Shown here: positions 1 to 8,844 of the stretch, in pieces
Position numbering within the stretch: position 1 is the stretch's first letter
How the letters are laid out: each line of letters opens with the position of its first letter
Origin: Planctomycetia bacterium
Lineage (GTDB): Bacteria; Planctomycetota; Planctomycetia; Pirellulales; Thermoguttaceae
Reading direction: 5' to 3'
Assembly (NCBI GenBank): GCA_030527205.1
Contig: JAUNBG010000005.1
Location: 1-64,000, forward strand
Length of the DNA stretch: 64,000 nt
Notes under the pieces: generated by a model
What the model was told of the DNA's origin: nothing
The model's input: the letters and a program-made list of their open reading frames with translations, nothing else
Databases searched by the model: none
Program-made: the position numbers and the translations under genes

Positions 1-861
1 TGGGGTTGACTTTTATCCATTTTTATTATTCATAAAAAAGTTGAAAAGTCAAGCTCTTGAAGTTTTTTTTAAATCGCGGAAAAAGCAGAGATGTTATTCA
101 AATAGATTGCGACATCGAACAAACGTTATTATCGGAGGTTACGCAAAATTGGCGATTTGATTTGTCAAAACCGCGACAGCAATTGCGTTGGGCTGATTCA
201 ATAATTCAATAACTGAAAACGACCTTTTTAACGGGACTTTTTAATGACTCAAAAAAAGAGATGACGTTGCAACTTCCGCAGGACAAATTTGCGCAAAAGG
301 TCCCATTTAAAAACATTGCTTGATCTATGCGATTCGTCGATTGATTTCTTACGGAAAAGTTGTTCGGATGGATCACAATTTTTCGGATTCTTTCGAGTTG
401 ATCAAAACTGAATTATGTCGTCGGCAAAATGTCCAAAAAAACAATTAAAAGTCACTGAGATATTTCCTATTCGACATATATTCTGTAGGTTTCCCATTTT
501 CTAATAATAGCCGTCGGTATACTCGGGAAATTTTGCGGCAAACTCATTGATCATTGGCGATTTAACTTTGATTTAGAATTTGATTTTTTATTCAAAGAAA
601 ATAGAGATTCGCGGCTCTCAAACTCAAAATGAGAATTGGACTCGTCTCCGTTTTCAAAAGATTCGCATAGATTTTTGCAGTCAAACTTCCCAATGATATT
701 GAGATAAATGCAACGGTATTGATTTAGTGTAACAAGATAAAGCGAAAAAATATAGACTCTCTTTTCAATTGAAAAGATTATCGTTCAGCAAATCAGAAAA
801 AAGAAGCCTGTTTTAACGTTCAAACAATAACGCAAGTTATTGAGACAGAAAAACTTAAAAA
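1..861. other. Gene-free stretch
   Basis: No open reading frame of convincing length or composition is visible on either strand, and the text is AT-rich with many stops. It is the 3' side of tRNA-Ala. A short piece near 797-825 resembles the hairpin end of repeat family B, but too weakly to call a copy. It could be a decayed gene or simple spacer. Confidence 0.5.
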
Positions 862-934
862 TGGAGCAAATGGGAGTCGAACCCACGACCTCAACATTGC
901 GAACGTTGCGCTCTCCCAACTGAGCTATTGCCCC
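862..934 (-). tRNA. tRNA-Ala (anticodon CGC)
   Basis: Read on the minus strand this is a full 73-nt cloverleaf. It has a 7-bp acceptor stem (GGGGCAA with TTGCTCC), a D arm with GCTC/GAGC, and a 5-bp anticodon stem around the loop TTCGCAA. The T arm is GTGGG-TTCGACT-CCCAT and the discriminator is A. Loop positions 34-36 read CGC, which decodes the alanine codon GCG. The 3' CCA is not encoded. A near-consensus promoter lies about 100 bp upstream. Confidence 0.95.
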
Positions 935-1032
935 TTTTTAATAAGCTTTATTCTTCAGATTTGTCCTTTCAATGACCAAAATCATTGCGAAATGACAAGA
1001 TCAAAATAAAGGTTATTAACTTTCATGAATCA

Positions 1033-1060
1033 ATTATAAACTCGTCGCTTTTTATGTCAA
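1033..1060 (-). promoter_or_regulatory. Sigma-70-type promoter of tRNA-Ala
   Basis: On the minus strand a perfect -35 box TTGACA (1060-1055) is followed after 16 bp by a perfect -10 box TATAAT (1038-1033). It points at the tRNA-Ala gene, whose 5' end is about 100 bp downstream. This is one of the strongest promoter matches in the window. Confidence 0.75.
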
Positions 1061-1100
1061 GAGGCAAAATTAATTTTCCATTTTTCTCCTTTCTTATTTT

Positions 1101-1213
1101 AAGGAAGTTCTAAAAACCCCGATTTTTCAACAAACGCATTTCGGATAACGTCGTTAAAACAAGTTTTTGCTGACGAGACGTCCTCGCTCCTCTGAAGGCC
1201 TTGAACTTCCCTT
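1101..1213 (+). repeat. Dispersed palindromic repeat family A, copy A1
   Basis: The copy starts AAGGAAGTTCTAA and ends with the near-complement GAACTTCCCTT. It carries the shared core with ACGCATTTCGGATAACGTCG, a GTTTTTGC block and GACGAGACGTCCTCGCTCC. It belongs to the subtype with A4 and A6. It lies between tRNA-Ala and the 3' end of the OleC-like gene. Confidence 0.85.
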
Positions 1214-1321
1214 TGTTTTCAAGTTCATTTAAAAACTAAGATCAAAAGTTGGCGAATTTGGTAAAAATAAGTTAAATGCGAAAAACGAAACTTGTTGAGC
1301 ATTCGATTTCAGTTAGACCAT

Positions 1322-3106
1322 TTATTTTGAAAATTGCTTTGCTGCCCAAACAGCAAGCTTTTCTCGATTAATTTTGGCGTTATGACGAACGTCAACAGGA
1401 AATTTTGGGCAAATTAAAACATTTTCAATCGAAGAGGTTATTGCCGAGTTTTGCAATAAACGCAAAACATTTTGAGTCAAAATATTTTGGTCGGACTTTG
1501 TTTTCGGAAAACGATCGGCAAAAGGTTCAACAATAATGACCGGTTTTAAAAAGGAACGCGATTCCGATTGGCCATTCAAAGAAAAAGAATCAGGCGTTGA
1601 ATCGTCTTGCTGTCGGACAATATCATCATTTGACTGGCTGGATTGTTTCGGCAACGTTTCAGGAATGCCAACTAAAGCAGAGCGAAAAACGTCCGAATGT
1701 TCATTGGCTATTGACTCACACGGAATCGAAAAAAGCGTTCCTTGACGCGTTTCAACCCGATGAGCTTTTCGACCACAGAACCAGAAACGGTCCAAATGAT
1801 CCAAATAGCCGACATCGCCGATTCGATGCCAAATTCGTCCGGAAGAATCGATCATTTTTGCTAAGGCGTTTGCTTCAAGTCGCGTTACATATTGTTTCGT
1901 AACTTGAGGACCAGTAACGGCCAGTTCGCCTATTTCTCCAGGCAAAAGCGGTTGAACGTCTTCCAAATGAGAAATGGGCGAATCGGTAATCGGCAAAATG
2001 AGCCATTCAATCGAATCAAAACGTTTGCCCACGCAAATTCCTGATCCTGAACGAGTTTTTTGAGCTGTTTCCGCTAATATGATTGAAGCGCAATTTGACG
2101 CAACCGGCAATGATTCCGTTGCGCCATAAGGCGTATGAATATCGCCGTCGGCTGCGATACATTCTTTAAAACGTTCCAATAAAGAAAACGGGACCGGAGC
2201 GCCAGCGATTATTGCCCGTTTCAGAGTCGTCATTTTTCGATGTTTTTCGCAACAATAGCCAACAACGCGATTCCATAAAGCAGGCGAACCAAATGATTGC
2301 GTGACCTTCCAATCTTCAACAGCTTCAAGAAACAGTTCCGGATCAACGCTGGCCGGTCTTGTCGAATCCATATCCGGAATGATTGCCGTTGTTCCCATTG
2401 CGGCATTAAAAAGTCCAAAAAAAGGAAATCCGGCCAGATCAATTTCGCCTGGTTCGATTTTATAGCGACGACTAATCTCTTCGACTTGCGTATCAAAAAT
2501 TCGATGCGTATACAAAACGCCCTTGGCTGGGCCTGTGCTTCCGCTTGTAAAAATAATCGCCGCAGGGTCATCCGCTCTCGTTTCAGTTAAAACGGCCTCG
2601 CCAAAAGGTTGCTTTCGAATTTGCGATAACGAAAGACCTCTCCAAAACCAGCGTTTTCCAACAGTCAAATTGATTTTCGCATGCGGAAACCAATGAGACA
2701 TCAAAGTCCGAACCGCCTGAACTTCCGAAATGGCAACAAATCCATCCAAATCAATTTGTCGCAAACATTTTAACATTTTCGAAATACCCATTCCGGGATC
2801 AATTAAAACCAATACAGCGCCTGCTTTATAAAGGGCAAAAACAAGAGTTATAAAATCAATTCCCTGTCGAACCATAATCGCAAGTTTCATGCCGGGAACC
2901 AATCCTTGATGACGCAAGGCAAAAGCAATACGGTTGCTGTCTTGATCCAGTTCTTTAAAGGTTATGACTCGATAAGTTCTTTTGCCATAAGGATTTCTGA
3001 CTGCCTTGCCTCTTTTGTTTATCGGTTCGGCGATCGCAATATTATTTGGAATTTTAGCTGCCATATTGACAAGTCGTTGCGCAACATTTAATTTCAAGTC
3101 GTCCAT
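1322..3106 (-). CDS. AMP-dependent acyl synthetase, OleC-like
   Basis: A 594-residue member of the adenylate-forming (ANL) family, which activates a carboxylate with ATP. The phosphate-binding motif TSGSTGPAKG lies near residues 189-198, the A5-type motif TPYGATESLP near 325-335, and the hinge region with IGDVGYLDHLDRFW near 435. The TPYGATE-LP form is typical of fatty-acid ligase-like proteins related to OleC, which closes beta-hydroxy acids to beta-lactones. That narrower assignment is inference, because no OleA, OleB or OleD partner is in the window. A polar insert rich in Ser, Asp and Gln (about residues 488-520) interrupts the C-terminal part. The start is ATG. The gene stands alone between two family A repeats. 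It could instead be an ordinary acyl-CoA ligase. Confidence 0.85.
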   Translation of the reverse strand: MDDLKLNVAQRLVNMAAKIPNNIAIAEPINKRGKAVRNPYGKRTYRVITFKELDQDSNRIAFALRHQGLVPGMKLAIMVRQGIDFITLVFALYKAGAVLVLIDPGMGISKMLKCLRQIDLDGFVAISEVQAVRTLMSHWFPHAKINLTVGKRWFWRGLSLSQIRKQPFGEAVLTETRADDPAAIIFTSGSTGPAKGVLYTHRIFDTQVEEISRRYKIEPGEIDLAGFPFFGLFNAAMGTTAIIPDMDSTRPASVDPELFLEAVEDWKVTQSFGSPALWNRVVGYCCEKHRKMTTLKRAIIAGAPVPFSLLERFKECIAADGDIHTPYGATESLPVASNCASIILAETAQKTRSGSGICVGKRFDSIEWLILPITDSPISHLEDVQPLLPGEIGELAVTGPQVTKQYVTRLEANALAKMIDSSGRIWHRIGDVGYLDHLDRFWFCGRKAHRVETRQGTLFSIPCESIANEHSDVFRSALVGIPETLPKQSSQSNDDIVRQQDDSTPDSFSLNGQSESRSFLKPVIIVEPFADRFPKTKSDQNILTQNVLRLLQNSAITSSIENVLICPKFPVDVRHNAKINREKLAVWAAKQFSK

Positions 3107-3189
3107 TTTTCGCTCAATAATTCAAATAGAGTCAATACGCTGCCATAATATTCGTCGATATTATGAGTTATGTTACATTTATATATTAT

Positions 3190-3296
3190 AAGGAAGTTTT
3201 AAAACCAGTTTTTTACAATAAACTCCATTCGGGAAACGTCGCAACCGTTTCCTGCGATGAGATGTTTGCGTTCCTAAGGGGGTTTAGAACTTCCTT
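3190..3296 (+). repeat. Dispersed palindromic repeat family A, copy A2
   Basis: Left end AAGGAAGTTTTAA pairs with right end TTTAGAACTTCCTT. The core reads TTTTTTACAATAAACTCCAT followed by a CGGGAAACGTCG block, which is the subtype shared with A3 and A5. It sits between the start of the OleC-like gene and the end of the esterase gene. Confidence 0.87.
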
Positions 3297-3312
3297 ATCG
3301 TTTCATTTATTC

Positions 3313-4266
3313 CTAATTTTCAGACCATTGTAAAAAGTCGAAAATGAGCTTTATTCTTTCTTCCCAAGGAAAAAGGTTTGCTGTATGCCCCTGAGAATTG
3401 TCAAGATAAAGTTCAGTTCGAACTCCAGCTCGATTGAGCGCTTCATAAAAAAGACAACTTTGACTTGGAATAACAGCCTGATCGCGAGTTCCCTGCAAGA
3501 TCAGGGTTGGCGAAAAATCGTTGTCGACATAAGTAATCGGCGAATATTTTCGGGCTTTTTCAATGATAGGGGCAGCTCGTTCGCTATTGGAAAGATTATT
3601 ATCTCTGCTCGCTCCCAGAACGCTATAAACCGGTTCCGGAGTCTGCTCCGGGGAACGTTCAAGATAAAAGGCCATATCCGCAGTGCAGCAGAGATCAATG
3701 ACAATTTGAACTTGCGACGATTGTTCAAGATTTTCGCCGACATCAAAAAGTCGGAATTTATCGGAAATGCCAAGCATTGAGGCCATATGCCCGCCGGATG
3801 ACGTTCCATAGGCGGCAATACGATTTGGATCGATTCCGTATTCCTTCGCATGGGCTCGCAAAAAACGGACTGCGGCTTTGATGTCTTCTATTTGAGCAGG
3901 AAAAATACAGTCCGGCGCCACGCTTCGATGGGCAACGCTTGCAACGGCAAAGCCTCGCTCAACGCTTTTGCAAGCCCGCCAAAATCCGCCGTCGCCTGGA
4001 CCTGGGCTGTTCCAGCCGCCGCTGACAATATCAATCAATAACGGAGCATTTGAAATCGGCTCTCCTTCCGCAGTCGGCAAAAAGAGATTCAACTTAATTT
4101 CCTGACCTTGCGCAACTTTATAAACAATATTATTGATTTCTTTTGTTGCGTAAGGCTTCTTTTCGACGTCATTCTGAGCAAAGGTTTTTGTTGAAAGAAT
4201 TAATGCCGCAGCAAGGATCAACCAGACAGTCAAAAGAAATATCCCATTTTTAATATAGAAGCGCAT
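3313..4266 (-). CDS. Secreted alpha/beta-hydrolase (esterase)
   Basis: A 317-residue alpha/beta-hydrolase of the BD-FAE/carboxylesterase type, with an N-terminal signal peptide (hydrophobic residues about 9-25, then TKTFAQN), so it probably acts outside the inner membrane. The nucleophile elbow GTSSGG places the catalytic Ser near residue 155. Asp in GTRDQAV (about 259) and His in QGHTANLF (about 294) complete the triad. A glycine-rich oxyanion loop (VSGGWNSPGPGDGG) lies near residue 80. The ATG start is preceded by an AAAGGG ribosome site. The substrate is unknown; sugar-ester or xylan de-esterification would fit the family. It is separated from the upstream synthetase gene by repeat A2. Confidence 0.88.
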   Translation of the reverse strand: MRFYIKNGIFLLTVWLILAAALILSTKTFAQNDVEKKPYATKEINNIVYKVAQGQEIKLNLFLPTAEGEPISNAPLLIDIVSGGWNSPGPGDGGFWRACKSVERGFAVASVAHRSVAPDCIFPAQIEDIKAAVRFLRAHAKEYGIDPNRIAAYGTSSGGHMASMLGISDKFRLFDVGENLEQSSQVQIVIDLCCTADMAFYLERSPEQTPEPVYSVLGASRDNNLSNSERAAPIIEKARKYSPITYVDNDFSPTLILQGTRDQAVIPSQSCLFYEALNRAGVRTELYLDNSQGHTANLFPWEERIKLIFDFLQWSEN

Positions 4267-4404
4267 TTTTAAACCCTTTCTGTTTTAATCCATATAATTC
4301 GACTCCTGGCTTCGCGTTCTTTTTTTGACCCATTCAGAAATCCTTAACGTTTTTAGCAATGATAACCGGGAAGATTATTATAGCAAAATTGATATTTTTA
4401 AATA

Positions 4405-4516
4405 GATTTCAAAATCGAAGTCATTATGAGCAACAGGCTTTATTTTCAAAAGTTTGCTCATTGACCGCTGACCTGCGAACCCAAAGATCTGGAATTTTCA
4501 ACAGGTTTGAGTATAA
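4405..4516 (-). repeat. Dispersed repeat family B, copy B1
   Basis: Read on the minus strand it opens TTATACTCAAACCTGTTGAA, has the middle block TTTGGGTTCGCAGGTCAG, and ends with AAAGCCTGTTGCTC...GACTTCGATTTTG. All three blocks occur in the same order in B5 (10010-10120). It fills the gap between the esterase and cutA. Confidence 0.75.
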
Positions 4517-4600
4517 TGTTTATAAAGACAAAAGTCAATCGAATCGCAGAAAAGTTCAGTTTTTTTGATTTTTAATGAGAGTCAACATTTTTATTGAGAA

Positions 4601-4954
4601 TCAACGATTCTGGTTTCTCTTTATTTCGGCTTCGATATAATCAATCTGATTATCAAGCCAACTTTCATAATCTCGAGAAATATATTCGATTGGTAAAGCG
4701 ACAATTTGCGGACATTCATAAGAATGAGCCTTATTAATTTCTTCAGAAAGCATATTAAAATACGAAGCTCTTGTTTTGGCTAAAAGGAGAAACTCTTCGT
4801 CGTTTTCGAGCTTTTCTTTCCAATAATAAAAACTTTGAATAGGGCCAATAATTTGAACGCAAGCAACTTTATGACTTTCAACTAAACGTTTCGCGATCTT
4901 TTCGGCTTCGTTTTTATTCGGAAATGTAATTTGGAATTGAATAAAGTTGCTCAT
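4601..4954 (-). CDS. cutA: CutA1-like divalent cation tolerance protein
   Basis: A 117-residue CutA1 homologue, about the usual length. Family marks are ACVQI near residue 31, the FYYWKEKLENDEEFLL stretch (W-x(n)-E), the LLAKT strand, and HSYECPQIVALPI, where the conserved His/Tyr/Glu/Pro lie. CutA proteins are trimeric ferredoxin-like folds linked to metal tolerance, but their biochemical role is unsettled. It follows the TPR gene after 20 bp on the same strand, so the two are probably co-transcribed. Confidence 0.95.
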   Translation of the reverse strand: MSNFIQFQITFPNKNEAEKIAKRLVESHKVACVQIIGPIQSFYYWKEKLENDEEFLLLAKTRASYFNMLSEEINKAHSYECPQIVALPIEYISRDYESWLDNQIDYIEAEIKRNQNR

Positions 4955-4974
4955 AACAATAAACTAATCAAAAA

Positions 4975-5493
4975 TCAGGACGCAATCGTTTGAACAGTTT
5001 GAATAAAGTCGGGATCATTTCTTAACGAATCGAAATCGGGCACACTTTTAATAAGTTTGCCAATATTTCGATCCAGATCAACGGCAGTCGATAATTCTTC
5101 AAGGGTTCGATATTTGTAGCCCAATAAAGAATAATAACAGGCAAGGTTGAAATGATGAATACCGGAATTGGGTTCCAATTCCAATGCCCGTTTCATTGAA
5201 AGAGCCGCTTTGTCAAATTGACCAAGGTTTTTATAACAGGACGCAATCAGACTATGTAACAAAGCAAACTCTTTTTTGCGATTCAATTCGCGAAAGCAAA
5301 TAATAGCAGATTGAAATAAATGCAATTGTCGCAAAGCCTCTCCTTTTAAAAGGAGAAGTCTGGGATAACGACGAATCGTTTTATCGTCGAGGCGAGTTAA
5401 AGTTGAAATGGCTAATTTAGGAAGACCAAGTTCGAGATATCCTTCTGCTTCTCGACACAATTTATACAATCGAATATGTTTAATGGATTTCAT
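4975..5493 (-). CDS. TPR-repeat protein
   Basis: A 172-residue soluble protein built of tetratricopeptide helices. Recognisable units include a FQSAIICFRELNRKKEFALL segment and the better-preserved GQFDKAALSMKRALELEPNS (about residues 92-111), followed by a HHFNLACYYSLLG helix. No signal peptide or catalytic domain is visible. TPRs mediate protein-protein contact, and the partner is unknown. It is the first gene of a likely two-gene unit with cutA. Confidence 0.8.
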   Translation of the reverse strand: MKSIKHIRLYKLCREAEGYLELGLPKLAISTLTRLDDKTIRRYPRLLLLKGEALRQLHLFQSAIICFRELNRKKEFALLHSLIASCYKNLGQFDKAALSMKRALELEPNSGIHHFNLACYYSLLGYKYRTLEELSTAVDLDRNIGKLIKSVPDFDSLRNDPDFIQTVQTIAS

Positions 5494-5585
5494 AATTATT
5501 TGACCTTTTCACATTATGAATTTTATACATGAAGGAAAAAGGGCAAAGGGGGGATTTATTTTTTTTGACTTTTTTTTTTCATGGG

Positions 5586-5690
5586 TTATACTCAAACCTA
5601 TAAAAAGTCTTGGATTTTGGAGACACAATGCCGATAACGACGACGAATCGCGGAACGACGAAACCTGTCACGCATTCTAGGTTCAGTTTA
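5586..5690 (+). repeat. Dispersed repeat family B, copy B2
   Basis: Opens TTATACTCAAACCTATAAAA and ends with CGAAACCTGT...TAGGTTCAGTTT, which can pair as a short hairpin (AACCT/AGGTT). It is followed about 30 bp later by family A copy A3 in the same orientation, as seen again at B5-A4. Confidence 0.7.
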
Positions 5691-5720
5691 ATTATGATTT
5701 TTATTGCCGATATCAGTTTT

Positions 5721-5831
5721 GGGGATTCTAAAAACCTGTTTTTTACAATAAACTCTATTCGGAAAATGACGCGAAAACCGTTCATGCGGACGAGACGTTC
5801 GCGCTCCCTGCGGGTTTTTAGGACTTCCTTT
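5721..5831 (+). repeat. Dispersed palindromic repeat family A, copy A3
   Basis: The left end is degenerate (GGGGATTCTAAAAACC) and the right end reads TTTAGGACTTCCTTT. The core TTTTTTACAATAAACTCTAT with the following TTCGG and GCGGACGAGACGTTCGCGC matches A2 and A5. It lies in the leader of the glycosyltransferase gene. Confidence 0.82.
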
Positions 5832-5944
5832 TTCAATCATTGCGGAATATTGCAGAATATTGATGTTCGCAACTTTTGAAACAGAACATTCCTTTCAAGA
5901 ATATCCGATATTTTGGGTTTTCTTTTTTTGATGAAGTTATTTTG

Positions 5945-7669
5945 ATGAAACAATATTTTAAAACAAAAAGTTTATGGTTTCTCTTATTGATTTTTGCGCT
6001 ATTCATTCGAATTATGGCAGCCCTTGCCTGGGAACAACATTTTGAGCTTTCTGATTATTCTTGCATTGAAAATCAAAAAGGCATTGATGATCAAAAACCG
6101 TTTTTTTTTGGCGACAGCGATTCTTATTGGACGCTTGGTCGCGCTTTGGCTTTTAGCCGTCCTTATCAACACGGAAAAGAAAACTGGACCATTTTTCGAA
6201 TGCCCGGATATCCCCTTTTATTAATGCCGTTGTTCTGGTTTGGCGGAGAGAATCCGCCTCTCTTTTGGGCAAGATTAGAAAATGCTTTTTGCGGAATGTT
6301 GACTGTCGCTTTGGTTGGTTGTTTGGGATTTCTTCTGTTTCGGGATCAGCGAATAGCTTTGCTTGCCGCCTTTTTTGCTGCCGTTGATCCTTGTTCAATC
6401 GTTGAAAGCATTCTTGTTTTGGCTGAAGAACCTTTTGTTGTTACAATGTTGCTGCAATTAATCTGCTTTGTTGTCCTTTTTTATAAAATCGACGAAAATA
6501 ATGGAACAAAAATCTTGTTGTCAAACAAATTTTTATTGCGTCCCTTTTGGTCAATTGCCTTTTGGACGTCAGCTCTTGGTTTGACGTCTGCTTTGACTGT
6601 TTATTTCAGACCGGATTGGTTCTATTTTATGCCGTTTGTTTTTCTCTTTATGTTCGTCTATTTATTGAGCGATCAGTTTAAAACTTCTTCAAAAAACAGA
6701 TCGAAAAAGCGAGAATTGATTTCCTCAAAAACTGCGCAAAAAACTGTTTTTTATCGAACAAATCGATTAGAACCATTTTTGAAATCGGAAAAAAAAGGAC
6801 TTTTCTCTGTTTGGAGACAAATTCGTTATAAAAGAATGATTTGCGTTGTCATTGGCGCAACGGTTGTTTTTTGGACTGCGCTGTTGCCTTGGATATTGCG
6901 AAATGAACGTTTAACCGGACGTTTTATTCCAACAACGCTTCAAATGGGAGCAAGTCTTTATGACGGACTCAATCCGAATGCGGACGGATCAAGCAATATG
7001 AATTTTGTCGAGCAATTTCGATTAATGGAACAAAAATATCCTTCCGATGATCCTTCCGTTCATTTTGAGGTTCGACTTGATCGACGCTTTAAAAAAGCTG
7101 CTTGGGAATGGATTCGCGAAAATCCGCAAAAAGTTTTGGAGTTAGCTGTTATCAAATTTTTGCGACTTTGGAATTTTGTCCCAAATGAACCCGCTTTTTC
7201 TTCGACGCCAATTCGAATCGTTCTTTTAATAACTTATTTGCCTTTACTAATTTTAGGGATAATCGGCGCTTGGGGGACATTAGGGTTAAGATCAGAACGC
7301 CCTTGGGATTCTGTTGAATCAGATTGTCAGATCATTCAACCCAACGACGCTCAGGACAAAAATGAATGTTCAAACCTTTTAAAAAGCTCGAAATCTGTAT
7401 TTGTAAGCTCAGAAACAACAAGCGGATTAAGGAAGGCAAAGTCTGTTGCCCCAGTCAGTTTCGATATAAATCGTTTTCAATATCAAGGGGGATTTCCTTA
7501 TTGGCTTCTCTGGCTTCCCGCTCTTTATATAACGTTGCTTCATATCATTTTCGTTAGCTCGATTCGATATCGAACGCCAGCAATGTTTGGAATAATGATT
7601 CTTGCTGCGGCAACGATAATTTTTGGAGTTGACTATTACAGAACAAAAATATTGCAATCGAAACAATAA
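5945..7669 (+). CDS. Membrane glycosyltransferase, GT-C fold (GT39/ArnT-like)
   Basis: A polytopic inner-membrane protein of about 574 residues, using the ATG at 5945. An in-frame TTG at 5876 would add 23 residues but overlaps the end of the repeat region. The first membrane helix is followed by a periplasmic loop with DSDSYWTLGRAL (about residues 57-68), the acidic motif expected for polyprenyl-phosphate-sugar transferases, and then FRMPGYPLLLMP. Multiple hydrophobic helices follow, with two long polar loops. The second loop (about residues 474-510) is encoded by a copy of repeat family B (7366-7475). The donor and acceptor cannot be told from sequence. No partner gene is adjacent. Confidence 0.82.
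   Translation: MKQYFKTKSLWFLLLIFALFIRIMAALAWEQHFELSDYSCIENQKGIDDQKPFFFGDSDSYWTLGRALAFSRPYQHGKENWTIFRMPGYPLLLMPLFWFGGENPPLFWARLENAFCGMLTVALVGCLGFLLFRDQRIALLAAFFAAVDPCSIVESILVLAEEPFVVTMLLQLICFVVLFYKIDENNGTKILLSNKFLLRPFWSIAFWTSALGLTSALTVYFRPDWFYFMPFVFLFMFVYLLSDQFKTSSKNRSKKRELISSKTAQKTVFYRTNRLEPFLKSEKKGLFSVWRQIRYKRMICVVIGATVVFWTALLPWILRNERLTGRFIPTTLQMGASLYDGLNPNADGSSNMNFVEQFRLMEQKYPSDDPSVHFEVRLDRRFKKAAWEWIRENPQKVLELAVIKFLRLWNFVPNEPAFSSTPIRIVLLITYLPLLILGIIGAWGTLGLRSERPWDSVESDCQIIQPNDAQDKNECSNLLKSSKSVFVSSETTSGLRKAKSVAPVSFDINRFQYQGGFPYWLLWLPALYITLLHIIFVSSIRYRTPAMFGIMILAAATIIFGVDYYRTKILQSKQ
7366..7475 (+). repeat. Repeat family B, copy B3, inside a coding sequence
   Basis: The stretch opens TGTTCAAACCTTTTAAAAAG, continues with CGGATTAAGGAAGGCAAAG, and closes with TCTGTTGCC...AGTTTCGATAT. 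This matches intergenic copy B5 block by block. It is read in frame without a stop and supplies a polar loop between two membrane helices of the glycosyltransferase. Confidence 0.65.
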
Positions 7670-8143
7670 TCTCGTCAAGATTGTTGAAAAGTTTTGAGTG
7701 ACGGCTTTAAATGCCTGGAAAACGGGCAAATCCTGTTGTTCATATCGATTCTGATATGAATCATAAAGTTTAATCTCATTCTTTCAATTGAGAAAACAGG
7801 AAAAGAAGAAAAAAATCGTATTCGTTGCCTTCTTGACAAAAATAGATTATATTAATAATTGAAATTTCCCTGGTTTTTGATGTTGAGAAGAAAAATTCGG
7901 AGCGATTGACTCCCAAAAATTCATTTCTTGTTGGGGGACTCCTCGGAAAATCGTAACGACAAGTTGCCCATTAAAAAATAAGGAAAAAACAGTTAATAAC
8001 CAAGCCTGTTAAAAAACTCTTCTCTTTTTCGGCCTCAATATTAGCTGGCTGAAAACTTGTTTTTTTTATAAAAGGAACAACGCCAGGTTAATTGATAAAT
8101 AATATTAGAATCATAAATTGCAATGCGAGACAGAAAGTTTAAA
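7670..8143. other. Intergenic region before desulfoferrodoxin
   Basis: It holds no gene. Positions 7858-7904 match a block at 14807-14853 (see candidate RNA). A TTGACA at 7832-7837 and an AT-rich stretch 15-17 bp later may form a promoter, but the -10 box is not clear. An imperfect hairpin with CGATT...AATCG ends lies at about 7903-7957. Confidence 0.4.
7858..7904 (+). ncRNA. Candidate small-RNA start element, copy C1
   Basis: The block reads ATTGAAATTTCCCTGGTTTT, then TGATGTTGAGAAGAAAAATT and CGGAGC. It matches the block at 14807-14853 in about 38 of 46 positions. In both places an AT-rich promoter-like stretch lies just upstream and a potential hairpin downstream. It could be the 5' end of a small RNA or only a third repeat; the evidence is two copies. 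Confidence 0.3.
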
Positions 8144-8524
8144 ATGACACAAAAAAACGAAATTTATGTCTGCGATATCTGCGGCAATATTGTTGAAACT
8201 TTAGATGACGCCAAGGGCGAACTTGTTTGTTGCGGTCAGCCGATGACGCTTCAAAAAGCGAATACAATTGACGCCAGTCACGAAAAACATGTTCCCGTTG
8301 TTACAAAAGAAGGAAATCGGATTAAAGTTAAAATTGGTTCAATTCCTCATCCGATGCAGCCCGAACATTTTATTCAATGGATTGAACTGATTCAAGGTTC
8401 AAAAGTCAAACGAACTGAGCTCAAGCCCGGCGATCTGCCAGAAGCGGAATTTTGCGTTGATGAAAACGATTTTATCGTTCGAGCTTATTGCAATCTTCAT
8501 GGGTTATGGGCAAATCAAGAATAA
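8144..8524 (+). CDS. dfx: Desulfoferrodoxin (superoxide reductase)
   Basis: A 126-residue two-domain superoxide reductase. The N-terminal desulforedoxin domain binds a rubredoxin-like iron through C10, C13, C29 and C30 (CDICGN...CCGQP). The C-terminal domain carries the catalytic square-pyramidal iron with H49 (next to the E47-K48 pair), H69, H75, C116 and H119 (CNLHGLW). It reduces superoxide to peroxide without making oxygen, typical of anaerobes. The ATG at 8144 is preferred over one at 8123 because it gives the family length and starts directly at the domain. It is monocistronic, with repeat B4 downstream. Confidence 0.96.
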   Translation: MTQKNEIYVCDICGNIVETLDDAKGELVCCGQPMTLQKANTIDASHEKHVPVVTKEGNRIKVKIGSIPHPMQPEHFIQWIELIQGSKVKRTELKPGDLPEAEFCVDENDFIVRAYCNLHGLWANQE

Positions 8525-8576
8525 ACATTGATCGCATTCTTTTCAAAAGCGTTTTATTTGATTTGTCCATTTTTTT

Positions 8577-8738
8577 CATACTCAAACCTGTTGATAAGTC
8601 TGGTTCGGGTTCGACGGGGCGAATGTTTTCAACTCTCAACTCAATAACAGGTCAGGTTCATCGGGGCGAAAGCCTGGCAACGACGATCGGATTGCAAAAC
8701 GCGAATCCCGTTGCCCAAATTGATTTCGATCAAATCCA
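8577..8738 (+). repeat. Dispersed repeat family B, long copy B4
   Basis: Begins CATACTCAAACCTGTTGATA and ends CGGATTGCAAAACGCGAATC...GATTTCGATC, so both ends match the family. The middle is about 50 bp longer than in other copies and includes AACAGGTCAGGTTC, suggesting an insertion or two merged copies. It lies between dfx and the cyclase gene. Confidence 0.65.
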
Positions 8739-8844
8739 GAAACGCCAAAACGCAAAGAATGTTTTCCGTTGTTTTTAATCTCAAAACGTTCTTCCATACT
8801 GAAAAAAATAAAGAATTTCGGAAAGAATAGCAGACAGCTCAAAA

